From Cohaesibacter sp. ES.047 (lineage in GTDB: Bacteria > Pseudomonadota > Alphaproteobacteria > Rhizobiales > Cohaesibacteraceae), in assembly GCF_900215505.1 (NCBI RefSeq), contig NZ_LT907844.1, positions 434,001-498,000 on the forward strand: a DNA stretch of 64,000 bases, read 5' to 3'. Shown in pieces: positions 1-12,225 of the stretch; within the stretch, counting starts at the first letter, position 1; each line of letters opens with the position of its first letter. The translations under genes were made by a program, and so were the position numbers. Under the pieces are notes generated by a model that did no database searches, had not been told where the DNA came from, and saw only the letters and a list, made by a program, of their open reading frames with translations.

Positions 1-631
1 GTCCATGAACAACAGCGACGACAATCCGGTCGTGGTGGATGGTGCCCTCATCACGTCGGGCCGTTCTCTGCCGCAGCGCCTGACATTGGCGCTCGAAAAT
101 CTCCAGCTCAACATCGGCCACCTCAGTCGCAGCATGCTCAACCGCATCATTGCGCTCGGGCGCTGCGAATTGACGGGGCTTGCGCGCAATCTCACGCCAC
201 ATGACGGCTCGGTTTTGGCCTTCGGCCCGCCGGTCAAGCAAGCGGTCGATCTGTTCGCCTCCATCGCGGATGACAGTTCACCGGCATCGCTCGTCAATGT
301 GACGGTCGCGGACGGCATGGAAGATGAAGAGACCTTCTTGCCGCTGATCACCAGAAAGCTGGAAAGGCAGCTCGACCTTTGGGGCAAGTTGATCGCCCAC
401 GAGGCCTTCGTTGCGCGACAAGCGGTCTATTTGCGCCGTCTGGATGGTCAGCTCAACGGGCTGGCAGGCGCGATCCTGACACGGCTTGAGAAAGAACTTT
501 TGCCGATTGACGATGACCGCATCTATACCCTCGACTTCATCGCGGCCGAGCGGTTGCTGATCAATGACCAATGGATCGATCATCTTGCGCAGACCTATGC
601 GTTCCCGATCTGGGAAGAAGGACGTCGGTGA
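1..631 (+). CDS. aromatic amino acid lyase (HAL/PAL family), C-terminal part
   Basis: The reading frame is open from the left window edge and ends at the TGA at 629-631, so only about the last 209 residues are present. The start of the visible part (SDDNPVV, followed by a GA-rich segment and long helices) matches the region after the active site in histidine/phenylalanine ammonia-lyases, where SDNP is conserved. The MIO-forming Ala-Ser-Gly motif lies outside the window, so the substrate cannot be judged. The family eliminates ammonia from an aromatic amino acid, or acts as an aminomutase. The gene converges on the DUF2264 gene with only 27 bp between stops. It shows no clear link to the sugar genes that follow. 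Family call is fairly sure; histidine versus another substrate is open. Confidence 0.75.
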   Translation, partial: SMNNSDDNPVVVDGALITSGRSLPQRLTLALENLQLNIGHLSRSMLNRIIALGRCELTGLARNLTPHDGSVLAFGPPVKQAVDLFASIADDSSPASLVNVTVADGMEDEETFLPLITRKLERQLDLWGKLIAHEAFVARQAVYLRRLDGQLNGLAGAILTRLEKELLPIDDDRIYTLDFIAAERLLINDQWIDHLAQTYAFPIWEEGRR

Positions 632-658
632 TCGGATCGCCATTGAAACGGCTGTTCG

Positions 659-2542
659 TCACTCCGTCGCCAACTCGATCCCGTGCTTTTTGCAGAAAGC
701 GAGCATTGCGCTGGAAAGGTGCAATGCGGGTAGCTCCTTCGTCTCGGTCGGCTTGCCATATACCGCCGTTGCCAGCCAATGGTCACCCGCCTCCAACATG
801 CCATAGAAACGCGGGAAAAGCGTCCGGGGATAGCGGATGTTGGTGTTGGGGGATGCCCGAAGGATCGCGCCGGATCGCTTGGCCAGCAGATCAACAAGGG
901 CCGATGTTGCGTCCGGTGTCCGAATGATCACCCGTCCGGCCTCTTCAACCAGCCCGTCTGCAAAGCCCGGCCTCTTCTCATCGGTCCGATCAACCGAAAA
1001 GCCGCTTTCACCGATGTAGACATCAGCCTCGTTGGTAATCCGGTGCAGCCTTACGTGCCATCCTTCGGAGGCGAAATCCAGCCAGCTCTCAACCCGCAAC
1101 CGATCACACGGCTGCCAGACACCATAGACCAAGCCTTCCTTGATGCCGGCTTCAAGGATATGCCCCCGCGACATCCAGCACGTCCCGTCAAAGGAGGCCA
1201 TCATGCCGCTGTCCACTGCGGAGCGGTCTGCATAATCCGGCGATGTTGCGTCGCTCTTGACGGAAAAGGCGAAGGCGGATGAATAGGCAAACCGGCCATA
1301 TTTTGCATCATAGACCCGATGCTCATGGCCATCCTGCCCGCCCATCAACAGAACCGAATCCCCTTCAGATCGCCGAATGGCAAACCCCGCAGCAGGCGCA
1401 AGGATTGTTTCGCCCGTTGCTGGCGGCAAGGCCTCTTCTTCTGCAGCCCAGAAGGGATGGTCTTCAGGCAAGGCCAGAACCAGGAATGTCTTCAGCGCCC
1501 AATAGGGGGAGCCCGGCGCATTATAGGCTTCGCTCATGAAGAGGTTCGGATAGACATAGCCGATGCTCATGACGCCATCCCGCTCGGTGAACGGCTGCTC
1601 GGACCACCAGCGCAAATGGCGCAGCAGTTGCCCCTTCATCTGCCCCCATGGCAGCACCTCCTCTCCGGCAAAGGCGCACCCCGCCCAGAAGGCCCCTTGC
1701 GCGAAGCGATAGGTCAGTGACCGGCCAAAAGGAATGGCTGCGCCATCCTCGGCAAACCAATGCTGGAAATCCTTGGCAAAGAGCCGGGCCCGGTGCCGGT
1801 AGCGTTCGGCATAGTCGGGAAACAGGTCACCGGCCAGCCCGGCCACCATCAGCCCGTAAAAATGAAGCGCCATGGGCAGGTAGTAGTCGCGCTGCGCCCA
1901 CTCACCATCCTTGTAATATCCCTCTCCCAGATAAAAGGTCTCGATCCGGTCCAAGCCCTGACGCACGATTTCCTCCGACCATTCTCGCCCCACCTTGCGC
2001 ATGGCAAGATTGGTCAAAATGCGGAAAAACAGCCAGTTGTTGTCCGGCATCGGATGCGAGTTGACAGTCAGGAGCCACGCTTCGGCCTTGTCCTTTGCGG
2101 TCTCGTCCATCGGATCCCAAAAGGTCTCAGGCGCCAACAGGATTGCCGTCGCAATACCGGCCATTTCCACCATCCGCTGGTCGCAAGGGCCGACATCCCC
2201 CCAGTAATCTTCATGATCCGGATCCATGCCATGGGCGAGCCCCTCGACATAGCGGGACGCATCCTCAAAGGCAAACCCACCAGCCACCATGGGCACCAGT
2301 CCCCAGAGCGGACGCACGAATGCCTCCATTTCGGCGGCTGTCTGGTCATAATGGGTGGCTGTCACGCCGAGCCGCAGACGACCATTGCCTTGAGAAAAAT
2401 AGGGCTTCAGAGGCGCATAGAAGCCCTCAGTGGCCTTAGCGAGATCTGCGCGCGTTTTGAGCGGATTGCCATTCATCGGATTCTTGGCTGCCATCTGTCG
2501 GGTCGCTGGCAGACGGTCCCAGGCACTTGTGCTTTTCATCAT
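659..2542 (-). CDS. DUF2264 domain-containing protein
   Basis: Predicted cytoplasmic protein of 627 residues that matches the DUF2264 family: an alpha/alpha-barrel-like N-terminal part rich in Trp, Tyr and His (for example WGLVPM and PMPDNNWLFF) and a C-terminal beta-rich part. No signal peptide is visible. DUF2264 proteins are found in polysaccharide-degradation loci and are thought to be carbohydrate-active, but I cannot give the reaction. I chose the ATG at 2542 because GGGA sits 8 nt upstream; longer starts would run into the end of the beta-galactosidase gene, whose stop is at 2571. It is the last gene of the minus-strand operon after lacZ, so it probably acts on the same imported oligosaccharides. 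Family sure, function unknown. Confidence 0.8.
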   Translation of the reverse strand: MMKSTSAWDRLPATRQMAAKNPMNGNPLKTRADLAKATEGFYAPLKPYFSQGNGRLRLGVTATHYDQTAAEMEAFVRPLWGLVPMVAGGFAFEDASRYVEGLAHGMDPDHEDYWGDVGPCDQRMVEMAGIATAILLAPETFWDPMDETAKDKAEAWLLTVNSHPMPDNNWLFFRILTNLAMRKVGREWSEEIVRQGLDRIETFYLGEGYYKDGEWAQRDYYLPMALHFYGLMVAGLAGDLFPDYAERYRHRARLFAKDFQHWFAEDGAAIPFGRSLTYRFAQGAFWAGCAFAGEEVLPWGQMKGQLLRHLRWWSEQPFTERDGVMSIGYVYPNLFMSEAYNAPGSPYWALKTFLVLALPEDHPFWAAEEEALPPATGETILAPAAGFAIRRSEGDSVLLMGGQDGHEHRVYDAKYGRFAYSSAFAFSVKSDATSPDYADRSAVDSGMMASFDGTCWMSRGHILEAGIKEGLVYGVWQPCDRLRVESWLDFASEGWHVRLHRITNEADVYIGESGFSVDRTDEKRPGFADGLVEEAGRVIIRTPDATSALVDLLAKRSGAILRASPNTNIRYPRTLFPRFYGMLEAGDHWLATAVYGKPTETKELPALHLSSAMLAFCKKHGIELATE

Positions 2543-2570
2543 CAGTTTGATCCCGTCAACAAGGCGCCTG

Positions 2571-5696
<3,126 letters not shown>

Positions 5697-5713
5697 TCAT
5701 CAGGAACGGGAAT

Positions 5714-5742
5714 GGGCACCGGTGCAAACAAGACCGGTGCCC
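5714..5742. repeat. 10-bp perfect inverted repeat upstream of lacZ
   Basis: Arms GGGCACCGGT (5714-5723) and ACCGGTGCCC (5733-5742) with a 9-nt spacer. It lies between the binding-protein terminator and the lacZ start and has no T tract on the minus strand. It could be an mRNA-stabilising hairpin at the 5' end of the lacZ message, or an operator. Confidence 0.5.
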
Positions 5743-5749
5743 AGACTAA

Positions 5750-5786
5750 ACAGGAAAAGAAGTCCCCCGACAATATGTCAGGGGAC
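5750..5786 (-). terminator. intrinsic terminator after the sugar-binding protein gene
   Basis: On the minus strand a 10-bp stem with one mismatch (arms 5777-5786 and 5762-5771, loop 5772-5776) is followed by TTCTTTTCC. It sits 16 nt after the stop of the binding-protein gene and would separate it from lacZ. Confidence 0.65.
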
Positions 5787-5801
5787 CACAGTGGGGAGGA
5801 A

Positions 5802-7058
5802 TCATTCAGCCAGAATGGCTTGAACTTCTTCATTCATTTCCTTGATGCCATCGTCGATGGAAATGTTGTCGGTCATGATGGAATCATGCGCGCGATTGAG
5901 AACAACCTCGATCTTGGCAGCCTTCAGGTTGACCGGCATTTCCAGATAGCCCTTGACGGTTTTGAGCGCCGCCTTGGACGTCGCATCCTGCGGGAAGCCT
6001 TCCTTGGACGTGATGACACTCAGCACTTCGTCGGTTTTAAGGGCTGGCAGGGTGCCGGTTTGGGCAATCACTTTTGCTCCTTCAGGACCAGAGATGAAGT
6101 CGACGAACTTCAGGGCCGCGTCCTTATGTTTGGAGTTGGCACTGACCCCCACGGACGTGATCGTTGCCGCAGTCGTGCCGGCAGCAACACCTTCGGGATG
6201 CGGATAGCTGGCAATACCCCAGTCCTTGGCCAGAGATTCGCCGCTGGCCACCTTGGCGATTTGCGTCCCGATGAACCAGCTGCCCATTGGCAGCGTCGCG
6301 ATTTCAGCATTGTAGAATGGGCCGGAATAGTGCGTGCCGGATGTTTTCAGCGATGCATAGGAGCGGATGGCCTTGTCTTCCTGCAATCCAAGCACGCGCT
6401 CGTAGCAGGGCTTGAGGAAGTCATAGTCGCCACCATCAAGGGAATGCTTTCCGTCCAGAATGCAAGGCATCTGCACGGTTGAGCGCCACGTGTGGAAATG
6501 CCCACCATAGACCTTCTTGGCCCCCATGCCGCTCGTCATCTTGCGCGCCAGATCGGCATATTCAGTCCAGGTCATGTCGTTGGTTGGATACTCGACGCCG
6601 GCTTTATCAAACAGACCCTTGTTGTAGTAAAGAATCCAGACATCCGAACGGAACGGCATACCATAGGTGCCGGATTTAACGGTCAGCTCCTCAATCAGAC
6701 CGCCAAACGCATCGGTATCGATGCCCTGTTCCTTGATGAAGTCGGATAGCTCAACCAAACTGTTGGACTTCATCAGGTTGGCATATCCGGGAATGTCCTT
6801 GATCTGCACGACATCGAGATCGGATCCCCCCCCAGAGAGCTGCGTCATCAACATGGTGGAATAATCCGTGGATCCCAGATCGGTATGTTCCACCTTGATA
6901 TCGGGATATTTCGCCTCAAATGCCTCGATCACCGGCTTGTAGTAGGCGGTTGCGTCCCAGTCCCAAAGGGCCCAGTTGATGGTCACCTGTTCTGCATGGG
7001 CAGACAGCGGCATAAAGCCTGCCGTGAGCATGAGAGCGGCTTTTACGAACCTGTTCAT
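5802..7058 (-). CDS. extracellular sugar-binding protein of ABC importer
   Basis: A 418-residue family 1 extracellular solute-binding protein (MalE/UgpB type). Residues 1-22 form a Sec signal peptide ending in AHA, and the mature part starts with the family's typical VTINWALWDWD. It should capture an oligosaccharide in the periplasm and deliver it to the two permeases at 10158-11948. The ATG at 7058 has a strong GGAGGAG Shine-Dalgarno; the longer frame upstream is an artefact. It is fifth or sixth in the operon, after the yesL-like gene, and is followed by a terminator. The nearby GH88 and lyase genes suggest an unsaturated uronate-containing oligosaccharide as ligand, which is inference. Confidence 0.9.
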   Translation of the reverse strand: MNRFVKAALMLTAGFMPLSAHAEQVTINWALWDWDATAYYKPVIEAFEAKYPDIKVEHTDLGSTDYSTMLMTQLSGGGSDLDVVQIKDIPGYANLMKSNSLVELSDFIKEQGIDTDAFGGLIEELTVKSGTYGMPFRSDVWILYYNKGLFDKAGVEYPTNDMTWTEYADLARKMTSGMGAKKVYGGHFHTWRSTVQMPCILDGKHSLDGGDYDFLKPCYERVLGLQEDKAIRSYASLKTSGTHYSGPFYNAEIATLPMGSWFIGTQIAKVASGESLAKDWGIASYPHPEGVAAGTTAATITSVGVSANSKHKDAALKFVDFISGPEGAKVIAQTGTLPALKTDEVLSVITSKEGFPQDATSKAALKTVKGYLEMPVNLKAAKIEVVLNRAHDSIMTDNISIDDGIKEMNEEVQAILAE

Positions 7059-7086
7059 GACTTCTCCTCCGTTTATACTGGCACCA

Positions 7087-7809
7087 TCATGATGCCGGAT
7101 GATCCACGTCGGGACGTGAGCCAGTGGGCTCGACCAGTCCAAGCGCGAAATCTGTTGCCTTGAACGCGCTGAAAGTCATCGCGAGCGTTCCAAGGGAAAA
7201 ATTGAGTATGACCGGCATAAAGATCGATGCCGGATAGAAGAGGATGTGAGCGCCCCAGAGCGAAACGGCAAACAGAACCCCTGCCAAAATGGGAAGCGGA
7301 CGGGCTAGAGCGGTCAGAAAGCCGCATCTCATCAGCATGCCGAGCGGCAGATCGAAGCGCGCAAGCAAAGTGAAGGCACCGACAGCGGCCATCAGCAAAA
7401 ACAGCGCAATCGCGACCGCCAGCGCCGCCGGAGCAATATAGAGCATGGTTTGCAACGCCATTTGCCCGTAGATATAGGCGGCATAGCAACAAATGCCGCC
7501 AGCCACCCCGAGACCGAGACCAAGCCCCGTTGCCTTGAAGAAAAGGCGCACGAAGGCGCGCCAGAAATCGCGCCACAGAAAAACCACCTCATCGTCGATC
7601 ATGCGGGTCGTGATGTGACAGGCGGCTGCGAAACTTGCGGGAATGGTTATCAGCGGGATGGCGAGCAGAAGCATCAAGAGGTTGAGCTTGAACAGCTCCC
7701 ATGCTTCCCTGAAGATGATGCTTCCGAACAACGCAAGACCGGTCTTTCTGGGTTCATCCTTGCGGATCCCAGGCCCTTCTCTTGTTATCCAGTTGGTCAT
7801 CCAATCCAT
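7087..7809 (-). CDS. YesL-like DUF624 membrane protein
   Basis: A 240-residue integral membrane protein with about five hydrophobic segments, including LLMLLLAIPLITIPASFAAA and a long stretch near residues 100-150. It matches the YesL/DUF624 family. In Bacillus, yesL lies in the rhamnogalacturonan utilisation cluster beside MalFG-type importers and unsaturated glycosyl hydrolases, and the same pairing is seen here. Its molecular role is not known; an accessory function for the importer or its regulation is often suggested. The ATG at 7809 has GGAG about 10 nt upstream. It sits between the ATPase and binding-protein genes of the operon. Confidence 0.75.
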   Translation of the reverse strand: MDWMTNWITREGPGIRKDEPRKTGLALFGSIIFREAWELFKLNLLMLLLAIPLITIPASFAAACHITTRMIDDEVVFLWRDFWRAFVRLFFKATGLGLGLGVAGGICCYAAYIYGQMALQTMLYIAPAALAVAIALFLLMAAVGAFTLLARFDLPLGMLMRCGFLTALARPLPILAGVLFAVSLWGAHILFYPASIFMPVILNFSLGTLAMTFSAFKATDFALGLVEPTGSRPDVDHPAS

Positions 7810-7835
7810 GATCGCGCACTCCCCCCGCGCGGTGG

Positions 7836-8945
7836 TCAGAACAAAATCGAGGCTTCACTTTGCTTGTCGAACAGATGCGGGTTCACCAGATCGGCATAGA
7901 GCGTTACGACCGAACCATCCCGCGCTTCGCATCGCGGTGAGACGCGCGCGATCATATCCGTGCCGTTCGACACCATGTTGAGGTGAATTTCTGCCCCCAT
8001 GGGTTCGGCCAACTCGACCAGAGCCTCGAACTGACAGGTGAGCGCCGGATCGATGTCGTGGGGTGCTGCCTCATGAAAATTCTCAGGCCTGAGCCCCAGA
8101 ATGACCTGTTTGCCGACATAGGGCTCGAGGCGCTCCTTGCGCTCGCCCAGTTTCAGCGGAAAGGCGGTCTCAAGATATTTGCCAACGAAATCCTCGCCGC
8201 TTCGCTCGATGGTGACCTCAAGCATGTTCATCTGTGGCGACCCGATAAAGCCGGCAACGAACATGTTGGCCGGATGATCGTAGAGCATCTGCGGGGTGTC
8301 CACCTGATGAATATAGCCTTCTTTCATCACCACGATCCGGTCCGCCATGGTCATGGCTTCCACCTGATCGTGGGTCACATAAATGAAGGTGGCGTCCAGT
8401 TGGCGATGCAGTTTGGTAATGGCCGAGCGCATGGACCCGCGCAACTTGGCATCAAGGTTGGACAGCGGCTCGTCAAGCAGGAAGACTTCCGGATTGCGCA
8501 CCATGGCACGGCCTAGAGCCACGCGCTGGCGCTGACCACCGGATAGAGCCTTGGGCTTGCGATTGAGCAGATGCTCGATATCGAGAATCTTGGCGGTTTC
8601 GCGCACCTTGGCGTCAATTTCACTTTCCGGCGCTTTGCGCAGCTGAAGACCGAAGGCCATGTTCTTGTAGACGGTCATATGCGGATAGAGGGCGTAATTC
8701 TGGAACACCATGGCGATGTCACGATCCTTTGAGGGAACATCGTTGACCAGATCCTCTCCGATATAAAGCTCGCCTGAAGAGATCTCCTCAAGGCCCGCAA
8801 TCATGCGCAGGGTCGTTGACTTGCCACATCCCGAAGGCCCAACCAGAATGATGAATTCCTTATCGGCAATTTCCAGATCGATATCATGGACCACAGTCAA
8901 CTGGCCGTAAGCCTTGTTGAGTTTTTTGAGCGAAATGCCGGACAT
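7836..8945 (-). CDS. sugar ABC transporter ATPase (UgpC/MsmK type)
   Basis: A 369-residue ATP-binding protein of the carbohydrate CUT1 class. Walker A GPSGCGKST (near residue 37), signature LSGGQRQR, Walker B VFLLDEP and the switch His (THDQ) are all present, followed by a C-terminal MalK-like TOBE/OB regulatory domain from about residue 240. It energises the permeases encoded upstream in the same operon. MsmK-type ATPases can serve several importers, so it may also power others. The ATG at 8945 overlaps no neighbour; GH88 ends 33 nt upstream. Confidence 0.93.
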   Translation of the reverse strand: MSGISLKKLNKAYGQLTVVHDIDLEIADKEFIILVGPSGCGKSTTLRMIAGLEEISSGELYIGEDLVNDVPSKDRDIAMVFQNYALYPHMTVYKNMAFGLQLRKAPESEIDAKVRETAKILDIEHLLNRKPKALSGGQRQRVALGRAMVRNPEVFLLDEPLSNLDAKLRGSMRSAITKLHRQLDATFIYVTHDQVEAMTMADRIVVMKEGYIHQVDTPQMLYDHPANMFVAGFIGSPQMNMLEVTIERSGEDFVGKYLETAFPLKLGERKERLEPYVGKQVILGLRPENFHEAAPHDIDPALTCQFEALVELAEPMGAEIHLNMVSNGTDMIARVSPRCEARDGSVVTLYADLVNPHLFDKQSEASILF

Positions 8946-8977
8946 TCACATAACTCCAACTCTTGTTTTCATCCTGC

Positions 8978-10153
8978 TCACCAGTAGGAGGACCAATTTC
9001 GGGACAAGCGGGTCAACGCTTCGAGATAGTAATAGTCACCCCATGAGACACACTCATCGACACCTTCAGGCGTGCATGTGTTGTGTGGCGATTTCTTCGA
9101 GTAGGTGCCATGCAGCACCAGCCCGTTGGAAACGGACGGATCCTTGACTGCGTAAGTCTGATAGAGGCTGCCGACAAACCGGCGCGCCAACAATCGATAG
9201 TCTTGAGCTTCCGGGCCACCGACAAGGTCGGCCATCTCCAGAAGCCCGCAGGCGACAATCGCAGCTGAGGAAGAGTCGCGCGGTTCCTCTGCACCATCCG
9301 TGAAGATCATGTCCCAATAGGGCACCATGTCAGACGGCAACCGCTTGAGGAAGAATCCCAGAAGATGATCGAATGTCTGCCGATAGTCTTCTCTCCTGTC
9401 ATAGCGATAGGAAAGCGCCATGCCGTAAACGCCCCAGGCCTGTCCGCGCGCCCAATCACTGTCATCCTTGTAGCCCTGACAGGTCTCCCCTCTTACCGGC
9501 TCCCCTGTTTCGGGATCCATGAAGAAGGTGTGATAGGTCGAATGGTCCGGACGGATCGAATGAGCCAGCGTCGTGGCTGCATGAATGCGGGCAATATCAG
9601 CATATTTGCTGTCTCCGGTCTCAGCGCTTGCCCAATAGAGCAGCGGCAGGTTCAAGAGACAGTCAATGATGTAGCGGTAATTCTCAGGTGCGCCCATTTG
9701 CCCCCAGGCCTGAATGAACCGGCCAACAGAATGGTAACGGGAGATGAGCTGTTCCGCAGCGAGGATGGCCGCTTTCCGGCCATCTTCATCACCGACAAGT
9801 TTCCATGCCGCAACGCATGTCGGGCTATAGAGGAAGCCCATGTCATGGTGATCGACCTCGATCTTGTTCTCGATGCGATGAAGAAAGCTCTGCACCTGAA
9901 TCTGGGCCGCATGACGGAAGACTTCGTTGCCAGACCATTCATAGGCGAGCCAAACCTCCCCGGGCCAGAAACCACAGGTCCATTGGGTATTGTCACAAGC
10001 AGGATAAAACCGATCGACACTGGAATGGTTCTGCATGGAATAGGTATAGTCCGGCAGGTTGCGCAAGACCTGTGCAACCGCTTTATCACCAGCCGCCTTC
10101 ACGTCTGCATCGCTTATGGGCGCAACGTCAAAATCCTGTTTGAAATCGATCAT
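8978..10153 (-). CDS. GH88 unsaturated glucuronyl hydrolase
   Basis: A 391-residue alpha/alpha-barrel enzyme of family GH88/GH105. Asp104 (in VDHHDMGF) and Asp164 (in YIIDCLLN) have the spacing of the two catalytic aspartates of Bacillus unsaturated glucuronyl hydrolase (Asp88 and Asp149). The enzyme hydrates the C4-C5 double bond of the terminal uronate left by polysaccharide lyases, which releases the next sugar. No signal peptide is visible, so it acts after import. It is only 4 nt from the end of the permease gene, so it is surely co-transcribed. Together with the heparinase-like gene at 12226 it argues for a uronate-rich polysaccharide as substrate. Confidence 0.9.
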   Translation of the reverse strand: MIDFKQDFDVAPISDADVKAAGDKAVAQVLRNLPDYTYSMQNHSSVDRFYPACDNTQWTCGFWPGEVWLAYEWSGNEVFRHAAQIQVQSFLHRIENKIEVDHHDMGFLYSPTCVAAWKLVGDEDGRKAAILAAEQLISRYHSVGRFIQAWGQMGAPENYRYIIDCLLNLPLLYWASAETGDSKYADIARIHAATTLAHSIRPDHSTYHTFFMDPETGEPVRGETCQGYKDDSDWARGQAWGVYGMALSYRYDRREDYRQTFDHLLGFFLKRLPSDMVPYWDMIFTDGAEEPRDSSSAAIVACGLLEMADLVGGPEAQDYRLLARRFVGSLYQTYAVKDPSVSNGLVLHGTYSKKSPHNTCTPEGVDECVSWGDYYYLEALTRLSRNWSSYW

Positions 10154-10157
10154 GAGG

Positions 10158-10994
10158 TCAGCCTTTCACTCCGGAGCTTGCAACCCCTTCAACGAAAAAC
10201 CGCTGCAAGGCCAGAAACACCAGAAGAACCGGAATGATCGACACCACCGAAGCGGCCATGATCAGCCCATATTCCGCAGAATATTGCGAAATGAACATTC
10301 TAAGGCCAATCTGGATCGTCTTCAGCTCGGTCTTGGTCAGATAGATCATGGGGCCAAGGAAGTCGTTCCACGCAAACACGAAGGTGAAGATCGTCAGGGT
10401 CGACAGCGCCGGTTTGGATAGCGGTAGCATGATGGACCACCAGATCTGATACTCACTCATGCCATCAACACGCGCCGCCTCGCACAATTCATCCGGCACG
10501 GACATATAGAATTGTCGCATGAGGAACACACCAAAGGCTGTGAAGGCCTGTAGGCAGATCAGAGCCCAGTGGGAATTGTAAAGCCCGATCTCGCGCATGA
10601 AGAGGAACTGCGGCACCATATAGACCTGCCATGGCATGGCGATGGTTGCGATATAGCCAAGGAACAACAGATCCCGGTACGGGAACTTCAGTTTTGCAAA
10701 GGCATAGGCTGCAAAGCTGGACGTGAAGAGCTGCAGCAGCGTCACGATTATGGTGATTTTCGCCGTGTTGAAGACGAATGTAAGCATCGGGATCTTGGTC
10801 CAGATGTCCACATAGTTCTGCCAACGCGGATGCGGCGGAATCCAGTCGATCGGAAATTCGAACACCTCACGGTTCAGTTTCAGCGACGCAGACATCATCC
10901 AGACAAATGGCAACAGCATCAGGATGGTAACACCGATCACCAGCAGATAGATCAGGATCGTGTCGCGTTTGGCTTTCTTACCGAAGAGTCTCAT
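10158..10994 (-). CDS. sugar ABC transporter permease (MalG type)
   Basis: A 278-residue inner-membrane permease with six predicted transmembrane helices and the EAA loop (ELCEAARVDGMSEYQIW) that docks to the ATPase. This is the length and architecture of the CUT1 MalG subunit. The ATG at 10994 has an AGGAGGG Shine-Dalgarno. It is 12 nt downstream of the MalF-type gene and 4 nt upstream of GH88. Confidence 0.93.
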   Translation of the reverse strand: MRLFGKKAKRDTILIYLLVIGVTILMLLPFVWMMSASLKLNREVFEFPIDWIPPHPRWQNYVDIWTKIPMLTFVFNTAKITIIVTLLQLFTSSFAAYAFAKLKFPYRDLLFLGYIATIAMPWQVYMVPQFLFMREIGLYNSHWALICLQAFTAFGVFLMRQFYMSVPDELCEAARVDGMSEYQIWWSIMLPLSKPALSTLTIFTFVFAWNDFLGPMIYLTKTELKTIQIGLRMFISQYSAEYGLIMAASVVSIIPVLLVFLALQRFFVEGVASSGVKG

Positions 10995-11006
10995 GACGCC
11001 GCCCTC

Positions 11007-11948
11007 CTAATCCATGTTTCTCGAGTAGCGGAACTGGACCAGCGTCACCAGAAGGACCAGCGCAAACAGAACCAGCGCCACCATGCTGGAGTATCCAAGA
11101 TCCCACGAAATGAAGGCTTCGTTGTAGATGTGATAGACCAGCACGAGGGTTGAGGTGCCCGGCCCGCCTTGCGTGATCATGTAGACCTGATCGAACACCT
11201 TGAACGAGTTGATGGTCAGCATCACCGAGACAAAGAAGGTCGTCGGCATCAACTGGGGTACGGTCACGTTCCAGAATTTCTGCCAGTTATTGGCGCCATC
11301 CAGATCCGCAGCCTCATAAAGCTCGCGGTTTACACCCTGAAGGCCTGCCAGATAGATGATCATGAAATAGCCAGCCTGCTTCCAGATGCCGAACAGGATA
11401 ACCGTCACCATGGCCCAGTCCTTGTCAGCAGCCCAACCGGGAAGATTGGAAGGATCAACACCGGACATATAGAGCAGCATGTTGACCGGACCCATTTCCG
11501 GGTTGAACAGCATGTTCCAGACCACCGCCGTCGCGACCAACGATGCAACATAGGGAAAGAACATGGCGGCACGGAAGAACTCTCGCCCAAAAATCTTCTT
11601 GTTGAGCAGAATTGCCAGACCGAGGGAGCAAGCCATCGTCAAGGGCACTGAAAAGACCGTATAGATGATGGTATTCCAGAAGGCCGCAATGAAAGCCTTG
11701 TCCGTGAACAGCTTGAAGAAATTGTCGAGCCCGGCAAATTCAATCGGGTTCGATCCGTCCCAATGCATAAAGGCCAGCGCAAACGCAAACAGGATCGGCC
11801 CCAGCGTGAAAACCGCGAAGCCGAGAAAGTTGGGTGCAATGAATGAATAGGCCACAAGATAGGAACGGATTTTTTGCTGCCTTTTGCTCAAAACCCGCCG
11901 CTTCTTACGCCCTGACGCCCCATTGAGCTTCAAGTCGCTAACCGACAC
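11007..11948 (-). CDS. sugar ABC transporter permease (MalF type)
   Basis: A 313-residue permease with a short basic cytoplasmic N-terminus (RKKRRVLSKRQQK) and six membrane helices. The EAA loop reads ELYEAADLDGANNWQKF. It pairs with the MalG-type protein. The start is a GTG at 11948 preceded by GGGAGGAATAA. It is the first gene of the minus-strand operon, reading away from the heparinase-like gene. Confidence 0.92.
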   Translation of the reverse strand: MSVSDLKLNGASGRKKRRVLSKRQQKIRSYLVAYSFIAPNFLGFAVFTLGPILFAFALAFMHWDGSNPIEFAGLDNFFKLFTDKAFIAAFWNTIIYTVFSVPLTMACSLGLAILLNKKIFGREFFRAAMFFPYVASLVATAVVWNMLFNPEMGPVNMLLYMSGVDPSNLPGWAADKDWAMVTVILFGIWKQAGYFMIIYLAGLQGVNRELYEAADLDGANNWQKFWNVTVPQLMPTTFFVSVMLTINSFKVFDQVYMITQGGPGTSTLVLVYHIYNEAFISWDLGYSSMVALVLFALVLLVTLVQFRYSRNMD

Positions 11949-12225
11949 TTATTCCTCCCACGTGAGATCGCCGAGGATCCCTCACTCCTTCTTTGCGGCA
12001 GCCGGAGATACCCTGCGCCAGCAAACTCCCATTGCGACCATCCTAAGCCGAAAAAAGTCATAATACAAGTGGGAATATTTTGGCAAATTTCCTTCCAAAT
12101 CGCCCAAACATATAGTATAAGTTACATCAATCGATGATGAATTCTGCGAAGAGGCGTCCCTCGGAAGTCCCGTTTCAGGCCGAAAGACCCATTTCAGCCA
12201 GAACCGTCTCGACGCGGAGGAACCG
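11949..12225. promoter_or_regulatory. divergent promoter region of the polysaccharide locus
   Basis: These 277 bp separate the two halves of the locus and turn AT-rich from about 12050 to 12140. A half-site ATACAAGT at 12063-12070, preceded by GTCATA, resembles the CTTGT-CAT-ACAAG palindrome in front of the FCD regulator gene (14886-14898), so the same regulator may control both. I could not fix -10/-35 elements with confidence. Confidence 0.5.
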
